Part shown: in pieces, positions 1-5,718 of the stretch | Numbering within the stretch: the stretch's first letter is position 1 | How the letters are laid out: the number at the start of each line of letters is the position of its first letter | NCBI GenBank assembly: GCA_900772695.1 | Contig: CAAGRO010000390.1 | Location: 1 to 5,931 of the forward strand | DNA length: 5,931 nucleotides | Direction: 5' to 3' | Source of the DNA: an uncultured Oribacterium sp. | GTDB lineage: Bacteria > Bacillota > Clostridia > Lachnospirales > Lachnospiraceae | Notes under the pieces: model-generated | Told to the model about the DNA's origin: nothing | Database searches by the model: none | What the model saw: only the letters and a program-made list of their open reading frames with translations | Program-made: the position numbers and the translations under genes

Positions 1-149
1 GCCTTATGTAACAAATACGGAATCAGAGGAAACGCTTTACTCAAATTCTTTTCCTTTGGGCGAAGAAAATTAGCAATTTCCCAATTAATCTGAGAAGCAC
101 GCTTCTTAGTTTCTTCATTATTTAAAAAACTATGATCAATGTATGACAC
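1..149 (-). CDS. Unrecognised protein, N-terminal 49 codons (cut by window edge)
   Basis: The reading frame starts at a GTG (149-147) and runs off the left edge of the window. The start is chosen because GGAGG (161-157) lies 7 bases upstream and a strong promoter lies just beyond it. The visible protein begins MSYIDHSFLNNEETKKRA and continues with an Asn/Lys-rich, mostly helical-looking stretch ending ...AFPLIPYLLHK. There is no signal peptide or obvious membrane segment, so a cytoplasmic protein is likely. I do not recognise the family; too little is present for a domain call. Codons are AT-rich, unlike the GC-rich gene at 553-1791. The promoter is flanked by two matching palindromes, an arrangement typical of repressed or autoregulated accessory genes (inference). 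The opposite strand also has a short open frame here, but it has no start or ribosome site inside the window. Confidence 0.6.
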   Translation of the reverse strand, partial: MSYIDHSFLNNEETKKRASQINWEIANFLRPKEKNLSKAFPLIPYLLHK

Positions 150-177
150 TATACCACCTCCACTTGTATTTCGACTT

Positions 178-193
178 TGGTTTTTAATAACCA
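178..193. promoter_or_regulatory. Palindromic operator candidate A (downstream of the start site)
   Basis: The sequence TGGTTTTTAATAACCA is a 16-bp inverted repeat with one mismatched pair. It lies at roughly +8 to +23 of the promoter at 208-235, where a bound repressor would block initiation or early elongation. It matches a second palindrome at 236-251 at 14 of 16 positions. That it is a protein-binding site is inferred from symmetry, duplication and position. Confidence 0.5.
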
Positions 194-207
194 TTTGCTA
201 TAGTTGC

Positions 208-235
208 ATTATAACATCACTTCCAGAAAATGCAA
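208..235 (-). promoter_or_regulatory. Sigma-70-type promoter of the minus-strand gene at 1-149
   Basis: On the minus strand TTGCAT (235-230) is followed by 16 bases and a perfect TATAAT (213-208). TG one base before the -10 box makes it an extended -10 promoter. Transcription would start near 201, giving a leader of about 50 bases before the GTG at 149. The -35 box abuts the palindrome at 236-251, and the expected start lies a few bases ahead of the palindrome at 178-193. Confidence 0.7.
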
Positions 236-251
236 TGGTTTTTTAAAACCA
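236..251. promoter_or_regulatory. Palindromic operator candidate B (upstream of the -35 box)
   Basis: The sequence TGGTTTTTTAAAACCA has perfect 7-bp arms around a central TT. It sits directly upstream of the -35 box of the minus-strand promoter and is 58 bp from its partner at 178-193, so the pair brackets the promoter. The shared form is TGGTT, six A/T bases, AACCA. No T-rich tail of the kind expected for a terminator follows on either strand. Confidence 0.5.
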
Positions 252-257
252 AATTCC

Positions 258-380
258 GTCCAAACTGAAACAGGCGGCGATTTTTAGTTTGCCTGCATGG
301 GGCGGGCCCCATATGTAAGTAGATAAAAGATGTACCCTGGGGTGGGCAGGCAAACCAAAAAGAGACGCCTGGGTATGGAC
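258..380. repeat. Long nested inverted repeat (cloverleaf-like element)
   Basis: The core arms are 271-296 and 346-371, 26 bases each. They pair as CAGGCG with CGCCTG, TTTTT with AAAAA, and GTTTGCCTGC with GCAGGCAAAC, about 22 of 26 pairs. A further GTCCA (258-262) and TGGAC (376-380) extend the symmetry outward across an uneven internal loop. Inside lie two smaller hairpins: ATGGGGC/GCCCCAT around GG (297-312) directly abutting the left arm, and ACCC/GGGT around TG (334-343). Folded as single strand it gives a long stem opening into a junction with two hairpins. Neither strand has a U-tract after the stem, so it is not an ordinary terminator. It lies between two divergent genes. A palindromic MITE or REP-like element, or a structured RNA, would fit; I do not recognise a named family. 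Confidence 0.6.
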
Positions 381-408
381 ATCCTTGAAAATCAGCCGAG
401 TCAAGAAT

Positions 409-437
409 TTGCATGGCTGAACTGTTACATTCATAAA
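409..437 (+). promoter_or_regulatory. Weak promoter candidate for the L,D-transpeptidase gene
   Basis: TTGCAT (409-414), a 17-base spacer and CATAAA (432-437) are the best -35/-10 pair I see ahead of the gene at 553. A start near 444 would leave a leader of about 109 bases including the hairpin at 507-537. The match is modest; TATAGC (467-472) and TAACAT (492-497) are alternative -10 elements without good -35 partners. Confidence 0.3.
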
Positions 438-506
438 AATATCGTAAGAATCGGTAAGCTTCTCTCTATAGCATTTTCCGTCGCGATTCGTTAACATAGA
501 GATAGT

Positions 507-537
507 GAACTTCGCGGGAGGCGTGTCCCGGAAGTTT
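507..537 (+). other. Hairpin in the leader of the L,D-transpeptidase mRNA
   Basis: AACTTC (508-513) pairs with GAAGTT (531-536), and after one bulged G, CGGGA (515-519) pairs with TCCCG (526-530), closing a 6-base loop GGCGTG. The stem ends two bases before the Shine-Dalgarno sequence at 539-544. It contains a second GGGAGG (516-521) partly tied up in the stem. It could protect the 5' end, affect ribosome access, or weakly attenuate transcription; which of these is not shown by the sequence. Confidence 0.5.
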
Positions 538-538
538 T

Positions 539-544
539 GGGAGG
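539..544 (+). promoter_or_regulatory. Ribosome binding site that fixes the start at 553
   Basis: GGGAGG lies 8 bases before the ATG at 553. That start leads straight into a signal peptide, whereas the in-frame GTG at 505 lies at the foot of a hairpin and would add 16 residues in front of the signal. The downstream start is therefore preferred. Confidence 0.8.
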
Positions 545-552
545 GTGGAAGT

Positions 553-1791
553 ATGAGAAAGAATATGAAGAAGTATCTGGCGGCACTTGTGGCGATGAGC
601 GCGATGCTGCAGCTGACCGCGTATGCAGGTCCTGGCTTTTCGGCGAGCAGTTCGCGGGAGGCCGCGGCGGCAGCAAATGCGCAGTATGAGGCGATGTACG
701 GGGCGCAGGTGACGGTGCCGCTCACGCCGGGGCCGACGGTTCCTGCGCAGAGCGCCAATGCGGACACTCAGATGGCCGCCCAGGCGGCAGCTCAGCAGGC
801 AGCGGCTCAACAGGCGGTGGCCCAGCAGGCGGCAGCTCAACAGGCGGCGGCCCAGCAGGCAGCTCAGCAGGCAGCTCAGCAGGCAGCAGCGGCTCAGAAA
901 GCAGCGCAGCAGAAGGCGCAGGCGGCAGCGAAGGCCCAGAACAGTAAGGGAAGCAGCGGTGCCTCCATCGACATGAACACCATCAATCAGAGTACGGTAT
1001 CTCCGGCGGAGGCCATGGTCATCGGTCAGAAGCTCGCCACCGTAAACGGCATGAGCATCACCTACCAGATGCCGAATAATCAGACGGAGGTCCTCGACGG
1101 TCTGACGATCGCGTCCTGGGTCAACGGCAGCAAGGGCCTGACTGTCTCCGTCGATGCGGCGAAGGTGGCCGACTACGTGCAGGGGCTCCGGAATAAATAT
1201 GATACGCCGGCGGGTACACAGACCTGGCAGAGTGCGGACGGCACGACGAAGTCCATCAAGACGAATTATGGCTGGCACATCGATCAGACGAAGGAAACTG
1301 AGGCGCTGATCGCGAACATCCAGAGTCTTCAGTCCGTGACCCGTGAGCCGGTGTACGCCTCCCGCGCCGCACAGACCGCGATGCCGCAGTGGGGAAAGAC
1401 CTTCGTGGAAATCGATATCTCCTCCCAGCATGTCTACTTCTATCAAGACGGCAACTGCGTCTGGGACAGCAAGTGCGTGACCGGTACCGCGACGGATCCG
1501 GACCGTGCCACCCCGACCGGTGTCTTCGCGCTCAAGTACAAGCAGCGCGACCGTGTCCTCCGCGGTCGCATCAATCCGCAGACCGGCAAGCCGAGCTATG
1601 AATCTCCGGTCGCCTACTGGATGCCATTTAACGGCAACATCGGTCTTCATGACGCGAACTGGCGCTCCAGCTTCGGCGGAAACATCTACCTGAAGAGCGG
1701 TAGCCACGGCTGCATCAACCTGCCACCGAAGAACGCGAAGACGCTCTACGAGCTCATCACGCCAGGCACCGTCGTCGTGGTATGTGACTGA
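553..1791 (+). CDS. Secreted L,D-transpeptidase (YkuD domain) with Ala/Gln-rich linker
   Basis: This 412-residue exported enzyme probably makes 3-3 peptide cross-links in peptidoglycan, or attaches partners to it, from outside the membrane. Residues 1-25 form a signal peptide (MRKNMKK, hydrophobic core, AYA cleavage site). Residues 74-129 are almost only Ala and Gln with a few Lys near the end, in 4- and 5-residue repeats, probably an extended or coiled helix spanning the wall. Residues about 150-265 look like the peptidoglycan-binding-4 domain that precedes YkuD in clostridial enzymes, ending in YGWHID (239-244). Residues 284-411 are the YkuD catalytic domain, with His366 and the SHGCIN motif containing catalytic Cys387, so it appears active. 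There is no lipobox or sortase signal. It stands alone on the plus strand, convergent with the DUF4143 gene and GC-rich unlike it. The family assignment is firm; the physiological partner is not known. Confidence 0.93.
   Translation: MRKNMKKYLAALVAMSAMLQLTAYAGPGFSASSSREAAAAANAQYEAMYGAQVTVPLTPGPTVPAQSANADTQMAAQAAAQQAAAQQAVAQQAAAQQAAAQQAAQQAAQQAAAAQKAAQQKAQAAAKAQNSKGSSGASIDMNTINQSTVSPAEAMVIGQKLATVNGMSITYQMPNNQTEVLDGLTIASWVNGSKGLTVSVDAAKVADYVQGLRNKYDTPAGTQTWQSADGTTKSIKTNYGWHIDQTKETEALIANIQSLQSVTREPVYASRAAQTAMPQWGKTFVEIDISSQHVYFYQDGNCVWDSKCVTGTATDPDRATPTGVFALKYKQRDRVLRGRINPQTGKPSYESPVAYWMPFNGNIGLHDANWRSSFGGNIYLKSGSHGCINLPPKNAKTLYELITPGTVVVVCD
793..876 (+). repeat. Tandem repeat coding for the Ala/Gln linker
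   Basis: Two 30-bp units (793-822 and 823-852) each begin CAGCAGGC and end GGCC and differ at only a few positions. They are followed by two identical 12-bp units CAGCAGGCAGCT (853-864 and 865-876), then a degenerate run to about 940. All unit lengths are multiples of three, so gain or loss of units keeps the frame and only changes linker length. This is the kind of array expected to vary between strains by slippage or recombination. Confidence 0.8.
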
Positions 1792-1874
1792 CGAAAGGTC
1801 GGAGACATTGACCTAAGCCAGCGTGTTTTCTGCTTTCAGAGCCCCATACAAAGATTTGAATCATCCTTGCCAGA

Positions 1875-1926
1875 AAGGCCGGCCCGTGTCAACTAAGATT
1901 AGTTAAGCGGTCCGGCCTTACTTTTC
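1875..1926. terminator. Bidirectional terminator between convergent genes
   Basis: AAGGCCGG (1875-1882) pairs with CCGGCCTT (1912-1919). An inner hairpin AACTA/TAGTT with loop AGAT (1891-1904) stacks inside it. On the plus strand the stem is followed by ACTTTTCC, and on the minus strand by TCTGGC after the closing TT, so the plus direction has the better tail. It ends the transpeptidase transcript and probably also the ATPase transcript. The TAA stop of the ATPase gene (1920-1918) overlaps the base of the stem, so the two genes share a very tight 3' junction. Confidence 0.75.
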
Positions 1927-3213
1927 CAGTATCTGCGGATCCAGAAGGAAGTCATAAATATTCACAGTCAGGATACCATACTCATCGTAATATGGCTGAA
2001 CGATGTCTTTGGTAACAACGATTTTCTTGAAAGAATCATCAATCTTTCTGAACGGTCTGATTTCCTGAGTGCGCTTTGCTTCATCTGGCAGCGAGTATGC
2101 AGACTGGATATAGTATCTGAGGGAACCAAGATTGCATACAAAATCAACCTCAAGTTGTTTGCGAATAACTTTACCGTCCTGATCACGATCTGCAATGGGG
2201 ATTACACCTACATCCACACTGTAGCCACGCATACGAAGTTCATTATAAATTACGTTCTCCATAGAATGGGTTTGTTCAAACTGGCGGAAATTGATTCTTG
2301 CATTGCGAAGTCCAAGATCGGAAAAATAGTATTTCTTTGGAGTTTCGATATAATCCTTTCCTTTAATGTCATATCTTTGTGCTGATTCAATCAGGAAAGA
2401 ATCCTCAAAACAATCCAGATATTTCTTAATGGTAGCGGAAGTAATTCTGGATTTCTTAACCGTCTTGAAAGTATTCTTCAATTTTTCCGGATTGGTCAGT
2501 GAACCTATGGTAGAGGAAAGAATGTTCAAAAGGTCTTCCAGTTCTCCAATGTTCTTCACTCGGTTACGCTTGATAATATCTCGAAGATAAATTTCATTGA
2601 ACAGATTCTGTAATACAACTGCCTTCTCGTTTGCTCCCTCACGAAGAACAACCAGAGGGATACCGCCATATAGCATATATTCAGATAATCCCATGTATTT
2701 ATCACCGTTATAAATGGTCATAAACTCGGCAAAGCTCAGAGGATACATATGAACCTCGTCGCCACGACCGGCGAACTCGGTGGCAATGTCTTTGGACAGG
2801 AGCTTTGCATTACTTCCAGTCACAAATACATCCATATTCTCTTTGCGCAGATAACTATTCAGAACAGCCTCAAAGCAATCCAACATTTGAATTTCATCAA
2901 GAAGCAGATAATACATTCCTTCGCCCACGACTTTGGAATGGATATATGCCATGAACTTTTCGGGTTCAACTCCACGCTTTTCCTTTTCAATCTGAATCAG
3001 GCTTTCGCCAATCAGATAAAGATCATCTGCTGAGTCAAAGGCAAAGCGAATGATGTGGTCATCATCGACTCCGTTTTCCAGTAGGTGATGATAAAACAGA
3101 TTATTCAATAAATAGGATTTGCCACATCGACGAATACCGGTAATCACCTTAATCAGTCCATTGTTTTTTCTTTTTATCAACTTATCCAAATAAAAATCTC
3201 TGCGTATCTCCAT
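1918..3213 (-). CDS. AAA-family ATPase with C-terminal DUF4143 (COG1373 type)
   Basis: This is a complete 431-residue cytoplasmic protein of a very common but functionally unresolved family. An AAA_14-type P-loop domain (about 18-150) has Walker A GIRRCGKS (26-33), Walker B LLLDEIQ (103-109, Asp106, Glu107) and the sensor-like VTGSNA (131-136). Family motifs FAGRGDEV (147-154), YGGIP (182-186) and EIYLRDIIKRNRVKN (207-221) follow, then a winged-helix-like stretch (about 255-300) and the DUF4143 region with YYFSDLGLRNA (295-305). The C-terminal fold resembles a PD-(D/E)XK nuclease: Glu319 and Asp357 are in place, but the usual E-x-K strand reads Q370-S-A372, so cleavage activity is doubtful. 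The start is set by AAGGAG (3227-3222), 8 bases upstream. The gene is AT-rich against GC-rich neighbours and has its own promoter, two palindromes and terminator, which suggests acquisition as a one-gene cassette. A role in defence or stress has been suspected for relatives; none can be shown here. Confidence 0.92.
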   Translation of the reverse strand: MEIRRDFYLDKLIKRKNNGLIKVITGIRRCGKSYLLNNLFYHHLLENGVDDDHIIRFAFDSADDLYLIGESLIQIEKEKRGVEPEKFMAYIHSKVVGEGMYYLLLDEIQMLDCFEAVLNSYLRKENMDVFVTGSNAKLLSKDIATEFAGRGDEVHMYPLSFAEFMTIYNGDKYMGLSEYMLYGGIPLVVLREGANEKAVVLQNLFNEIYLRDIIKRNRVKNIGELEDLLNILSSTIGSLTNPEKLKNTFKTVKKSRITSATIKKYLDCFEDSFLIESAQRYDIKGKDYIETPKKYYFSDLGLRNARINFRQFEQTHSMENVIYNELRMRGYSVDVGVIPIADRDQDGKVIRKQLEVDFVCNLGSLRYYIQSAYSLPDEAKRTQEIRPFRKIDDSFKKIVVTKDIVQPYYDEYGILTVNIYDFLLDPQILEK

Positions 3214-3239
3214 ATCAAAGTCTCCTTACGAAAGATTTT

Positions 3240-3253
3240 TGCAACATGTTGCA
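3240..3253. promoter_or_regulatory. Operator candidate 1 of the ATPase gene (perfect palindrome)
   Basis: TGCAACATGTTGCA is a perfect 14-bp palindrome at about +6 to +19 of the promoter at 3266-3294. It is part of a longer direct repeat: 3233-3266 matches 3317-3350, sharing AGATTTTT before the palindrome and TTTTCTATT after it. A regulator bound here would block early transcription (inference). Confidence 0.6.
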
Positions 3254-3265
3254 CTTTTCTATTTT

Positions 3266-3294
3266 ATTATGTCCAGATAGACTTCAAAAATCAA
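3266..3294 (-). promoter_or_regulatory. Promoter of the DUF4143 ATPase gene
   Basis: On the minus strand TTGATT (3294-3289), a 17-base spacer and CATAAT (3271-3266) form a good sigma-70-type promoter. The start would be near 3259, about 45 bases before the ATG at 3213. The palindrome at 3240-3253 lies just downstream of the start, and its partner lies upstream of the -35 box. A second perfect TATAAT (3363-3358, minus) lacks a convincing -35 box. Confidence 0.6.
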
Positions 3295-3311
3295 TATAGC
3301 AGTAAGAAATC

Positions 3312-3349
3312 AGAATAGATTTTTGTAACTTGTTGCATTTTTCTATTCT
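3312..3349. promoter_or_regulatory. Operator candidate 2 of the ATPase gene (extended palindrome)
   Basis: The core TGTAACTTGTTGCA (3324-3337) differs from the perfect copy at two positions. It is framed symmetrically by AGAATAG (3312-3318) and CTATTCT (3343-3349), centred on the same point, so the whole 38 bp is an interrupted palindrome. It lies 84 bp from copy 1, close to eight helical turns, placing both sites on the same face of the DNA with the promoter between them. That geometry suits a looping or cooperative repressor. Confidence 0.55.
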
Positions 3350-3397
3350 ACATTCACATTATATGCTGATGAGACATCGTTCCGGTCTGAAAAACCA

Positions 3398-3441
3398 CAA
3401 AAGAAAATCCGGACAGGCTGTCCACAAACAACCTTCCGGAT
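3398..3441 (-). terminator. Rho-independent terminator of the hydrolase operon
   Basis: Reading the minus strand, ATCCGGA (3441-3435) pairs with TCCGGAT (3413-3407) and is followed by TTTTCTTTT. The loop contains a competing small palindrome, GGACAGCCTGTCC (3423-3411). It lies 26 bases beyond the stop codon of the alpha/beta hydrolase gene and upstream of the ATPase promoter, so it insulates the two minus-strand units. Confidence 0.75.
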
Positions 3442-3466
3442 AAGAAAAAACAGTCAAAAATGAAAT

Positions 3467-4318
3467 TCAGATCAGCTCCAGCAGCCAGTCGGCGATGGTT
3501 TCGATGAGGGCGATGCGGCAGCTCTGGAAGCCATGGTCACCCGGGAGGTAGACCTTCCGGTGGTTCGCGGCGGTGCCGAGCTTCGCGAGTTCGGTCCAGA
3601 GCGGCTCGATCATCTCCTGCACGGGTGCGATCTGATCGAGGGTGCCGCCGATCATCAGGAGGTTTCGGTCCTTCATGCTCTGCACGGCCTGGGTGAAGTG
3701 AAATATCTGCCAGTGCACTTCGGCGTCCCGGAAGACACGCTCCTGCTCCTCCTTCGTGTTGAGATGGAGAAGGCGGCCATCGGAGGAGGCGATCATGCTG
3801 CGGAGCTGCGCCTCCTTCTGCTTCGTGAAGACATAGGCGAGATCAAAGGGTGCCATCATGACGGTCCCGCGGATCCACGGAAGTGCCCGCGTCGCGTTCA
3901 GGACGGTGTTGCCGCCCATGCTGTGCCCACAGAAGAAAATCCGGGCAGGATCGGCACCATAGCGCTCCGCGCCTTCGCTCGCCGCATACTTCGCAAGGGT
4001 GATGGCATCCGTGATGCAGCCGGAGATGGTATAGGTGCCCTCTGAATTCCAGGCACCACGGTGATTCATGCGCATCACGAGGAAGCCGGCACGGCAGAGT
4101 GCCTGGGCGAGGTCGTCGCTCGAGACGATGCCCGGAAAGCCATGTACGAGCAGCACCGTCGGCAGTGGGCGCTCATAGATCTCGCCCGGTACATAGATCT
4201 CGCCGTACAGCTCCGAGCCTTCGACGAAAAAGTCCAGTGTTGTTTCATACGAAATCTGCTTCGACGGATCGGCGCTGTAGTCCGGATCCCGAAACAGATA
4301 GTCTCGATTCTGATGCAT
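3467..4318 (-). CDS. Alpha/beta hydrolase, serine-type esterase/peptidase-like
   Basis: This is a 283-residue cytoplasmic enzyme of the alpha/beta-hydrolase fold, without a signal peptide. The oxyanion segment LLVHGFPG (56-63), nucleophile elbow GHSMGG (131-136, Ser133), acid loop GGTLDQIAP (224-232, Asp228) and GDHGF (260-264, His262) give a complete catalytic triad. The order and spacing match dienelactone-hydrolase or prolyl-oligopeptidase-like serine hydrolases that cut esters or amides; the substrate cannot be read from sequence. The start follows an AAAGGGA ribosome site (4332-4326), 7 bases before the ATG. The MATE gene ends 53 bases upstream on the same strand with no clear promoter between, so they are probably cotranscribed. 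The gap holds a small palindrome (4347-4358, CGGAC/GTCCG). GC-rich codons match the MATE gene. It is the last gene before the terminator at 3398-3441. Confidence 0.9.
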   Translation of the reverse strand: MHQNRDYLFRDPDYSADPSKQISYETTLDFFVEGSELYGEIYVPGEIYERPLPTVLLVHGFPGIVSSDDLAQALCRAGFLVMRMNHRGAWNSEGTYTISGCITDAITLAKYAASEGAERYGADPARIFFCGHSMGGNTVLNATRALPWIRGTVMMAPFDLAYVFTKQKEAQLRSMIASSDGRLLHLNTKEEQERVFRDAEVHWQIFHFTQAVQSMKDRNLLMIGGTLDQIAPVQEMIEPLWTELAKLGTAANHRKVYLPGDHGFQSCRIALIETIADWLLELI

Positions 4319-4371
4319 TGGGAAATCCCTTTCTATACTTTACGCACGGACCTGTCCGGCTGCATGCTTAC

Positions 4372-5706
4372 TTATCTTCTGCTCTTCCGTATCGCGACGA
4401 CGAGCAGCGCGGTGGTGAGGACTTCGGCGACGGTGAAGGCGAGCCAGATGCCGGTCATGCCGAAGAGCCATGCCATGAGGAGGGCGCAGAGGATGATCGC
4501 TACGACGCCACGGACGATCGAGACGAGGAAGGACCACATCGCGGATTCGGTCGCGGAGAGGTAGCCCGCGCCGACGATGTTCGCGCCGGCGAAGAGGTAG
4601 CCGAGGAAGTAGAGCCGCATGCCCTGCACGCCGAGCCGCGCCATGTCCGGGTTCTGCTCGCTGTTGAAGATCTCCACGATCTGTACCGGGAAGAGGTTGA
4701 ACACGAGCAGAAAGAGGAGCGCGAACACGAGCGACGAGAGCATCGCGAGCCGCAGCGTCTCGCTGACCTGCTTCGTCATCCGCCGGCCGTAGAAGTCACT
4801 GAAGAGCGGCTGCGCACCCTGCGCGATACCGCCGAAGACCGCCGTTTCCACGAGGGCAATGTTGCAGACCACACCGAAGGCGGCGACGCCGACCGTGCCT
4901 GTCAGCGAGAGGATCAGGAAATTGAAGACCATCATCGTCACACCCGAGGCGATGTCCCCGACGAACGCGGAGGTCCCGAGCTGCGAGGCCTGCAGGATCA
5001 TGCGCCAGGATGGCTTCCAGTTCGTCATCTTAATCGAACACTTCTTCGTAAACATATGCGTTCCGCAGACCGCACAGCTCACGATCGGCGAGATGCCGGT
5101 AGCGAGCGCGGCACCCGCGATGCCGAGCTTCATCGGGAACATGAAGATGTAGTCGAAGATGATGTTAAAGACACCACTCAGAAACACAGCCACCATCGCA
5201 GTCCGTGGCGCACCGTCGTTCCGGGTGAAGGCGCTCACACAGCGGTTCAGCATAAAGAGTGGCGAAAACATCATGAAGATCCGGGTATACGGGATGCCCA
5301 TCGCAGCGACCTTCGCATCCGCACCGAGGAGCTGCAGGATCTGGGGTACGCAGAAAAGTCCGAGCAGCATGAACGGGATACTGCAGATCAGCGACCATAC
5401 GATGGCATTCGTGAAGTAGCGATCCGCCTCGTCCTCTCCGCGCGCACGGCAGATCGTGAAGCGCGTCGCCGAGCCCACCGAAAACATATCGCCGAAGGCG
5501 AAGATCAGATTGTAGAGCGGGAGCACCAGGTTCAGCGCCGCCATACCGGTCGCCCCACCCGCGATGGAGATGAAAAAGGTGTCCACCAGGATGTAGGCCG
5601 ACATGCCGATCTGACCGATGATATTCGTCGCTACGTATTCTGTAAAGAGCGCCGCGACACTCGTCGACCGCGCGTTGTTCTGATTCATAAAAACCTCACT
5701 ATTCAT
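4372..5706 (-). CDS. MATE-family multidrug/cation antiporter
   Basis: This is a polytopic inner-membrane transporter of 444 residues, the usual length for the family, with about 12 hydrophobic segments and two MatE halves (about 17-180 and 240-400). Family features include the first segment NIIGQIGMSAYILVDTFFIS (28-47), the RNDGAPRTAM loop after the fourth segment, and GAGYLSATES in the second half. It resembles the MepA/NorM-like branch that exports drugs or other cations using a sodium or proton gradient; the cargo is unknown. Two starts are possible: ATG at 5706 after GGTGA, or ATG at 5688 (residue 7) after GTGAGG. The second would give a protein starting MNQNNARS, and neither can be excluded. 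It lies between an isochorismatase-like gene and an alpha/beta hydrolase in an apparent operon. There is no sign of frameshift or truncation. Confidence 0.92.
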   Translation of the reverse strand: MNSEVFMNQNNARSTSVAALFTEYVATNIIGQIGMSAYILVDTFFISIAGGATGMAALNLVLPLYNLIFAFGDMFSVGSATRFTICRARGEDEADRYFTNAIVWSLICSIPFMLLGLFCVPQILQLLGADAKVAAMGIPYTRIFMMFSPLFMLNRCVSAFTRNDGAPRTAMVAVFLSGVFNIIFDYIFMFPMKLGIAGAALATGISPIVSCAVCGTHMFTKKCSIKMTNWKPSWRMILQASQLGTSAFVGDIASGVTMMVFNFLILSLTGTVGVAAFGVVCNIALVETAVFGGIAQGAQPLFSDFYGRRMTKQVSETLRLAMLSSLVFALLFLLVFNLFPVQIVEIFNSEQNPDMARLGVQGMRLYFLGYLFAGANIVGAGYLSATESAMWSFLVSIVRGVVAIILCALLMAWLFGMTGIWLAFTVAEVLTTALLVVAIRKSRR

Positions 5707-5718
5707 TACTATGTCACC

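Noticed and set aside
1..93. Plus-strand frame ending at TGA 91-93 as the tail of a gene entering from the left
   Set aside because: The minus strand has a start, a good ribosome site and a strong promoter over the same bases, so the plus frame is more likely a shadow. It cannot be fully excluded without sequence to the left.
271..371. Integron attC site or Rho-independent terminator
   Set aside because: The core attC bases are not in the required arrangement (the GTT-type end is on the left and the AAC-type end on the right), no integrase or cassette genes are near, and neither strand has a U-tract after the stem.
505..552. GTG at 505 as start of the transpeptidase
   Set aside because: It lies at the foot of a hairpin, has no good ribosome site and would put 16 residues before the signal peptide. 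ATG 553 has GGGAGG at the right distance.
511..662. Exact 12-base repeat TTCGCGGGAGGC at 511-522 and 651-662
   Set aside because: One copy is in the leader hairpin and one in coding sequence, with no further similarity around them. It is probably chance in GC-rich DNA.
793..900. CRISPR-like array
   Set aside because: The repeats are contiguous without spacers and lie in frame in a protein, coding for Ala/Gln.
466..1707. Long open frame on the minus strand opposite the L,D-transpeptidase
   Set aside because: Its product is Arg/Leu/His-rich with no domain, and it lies opposite a gene with a signal peptide and an intact catalytic motif. It is open only because of GC-rich codon use.
1792..1874. 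Possible small gene or RNA between the transpeptidase stop and the terminator
   Set aside because: There is no start with a ribosome site and no strong structure beyond a weak AGGTC/GACCT pair. It reads as a 3' untranslated stretch.
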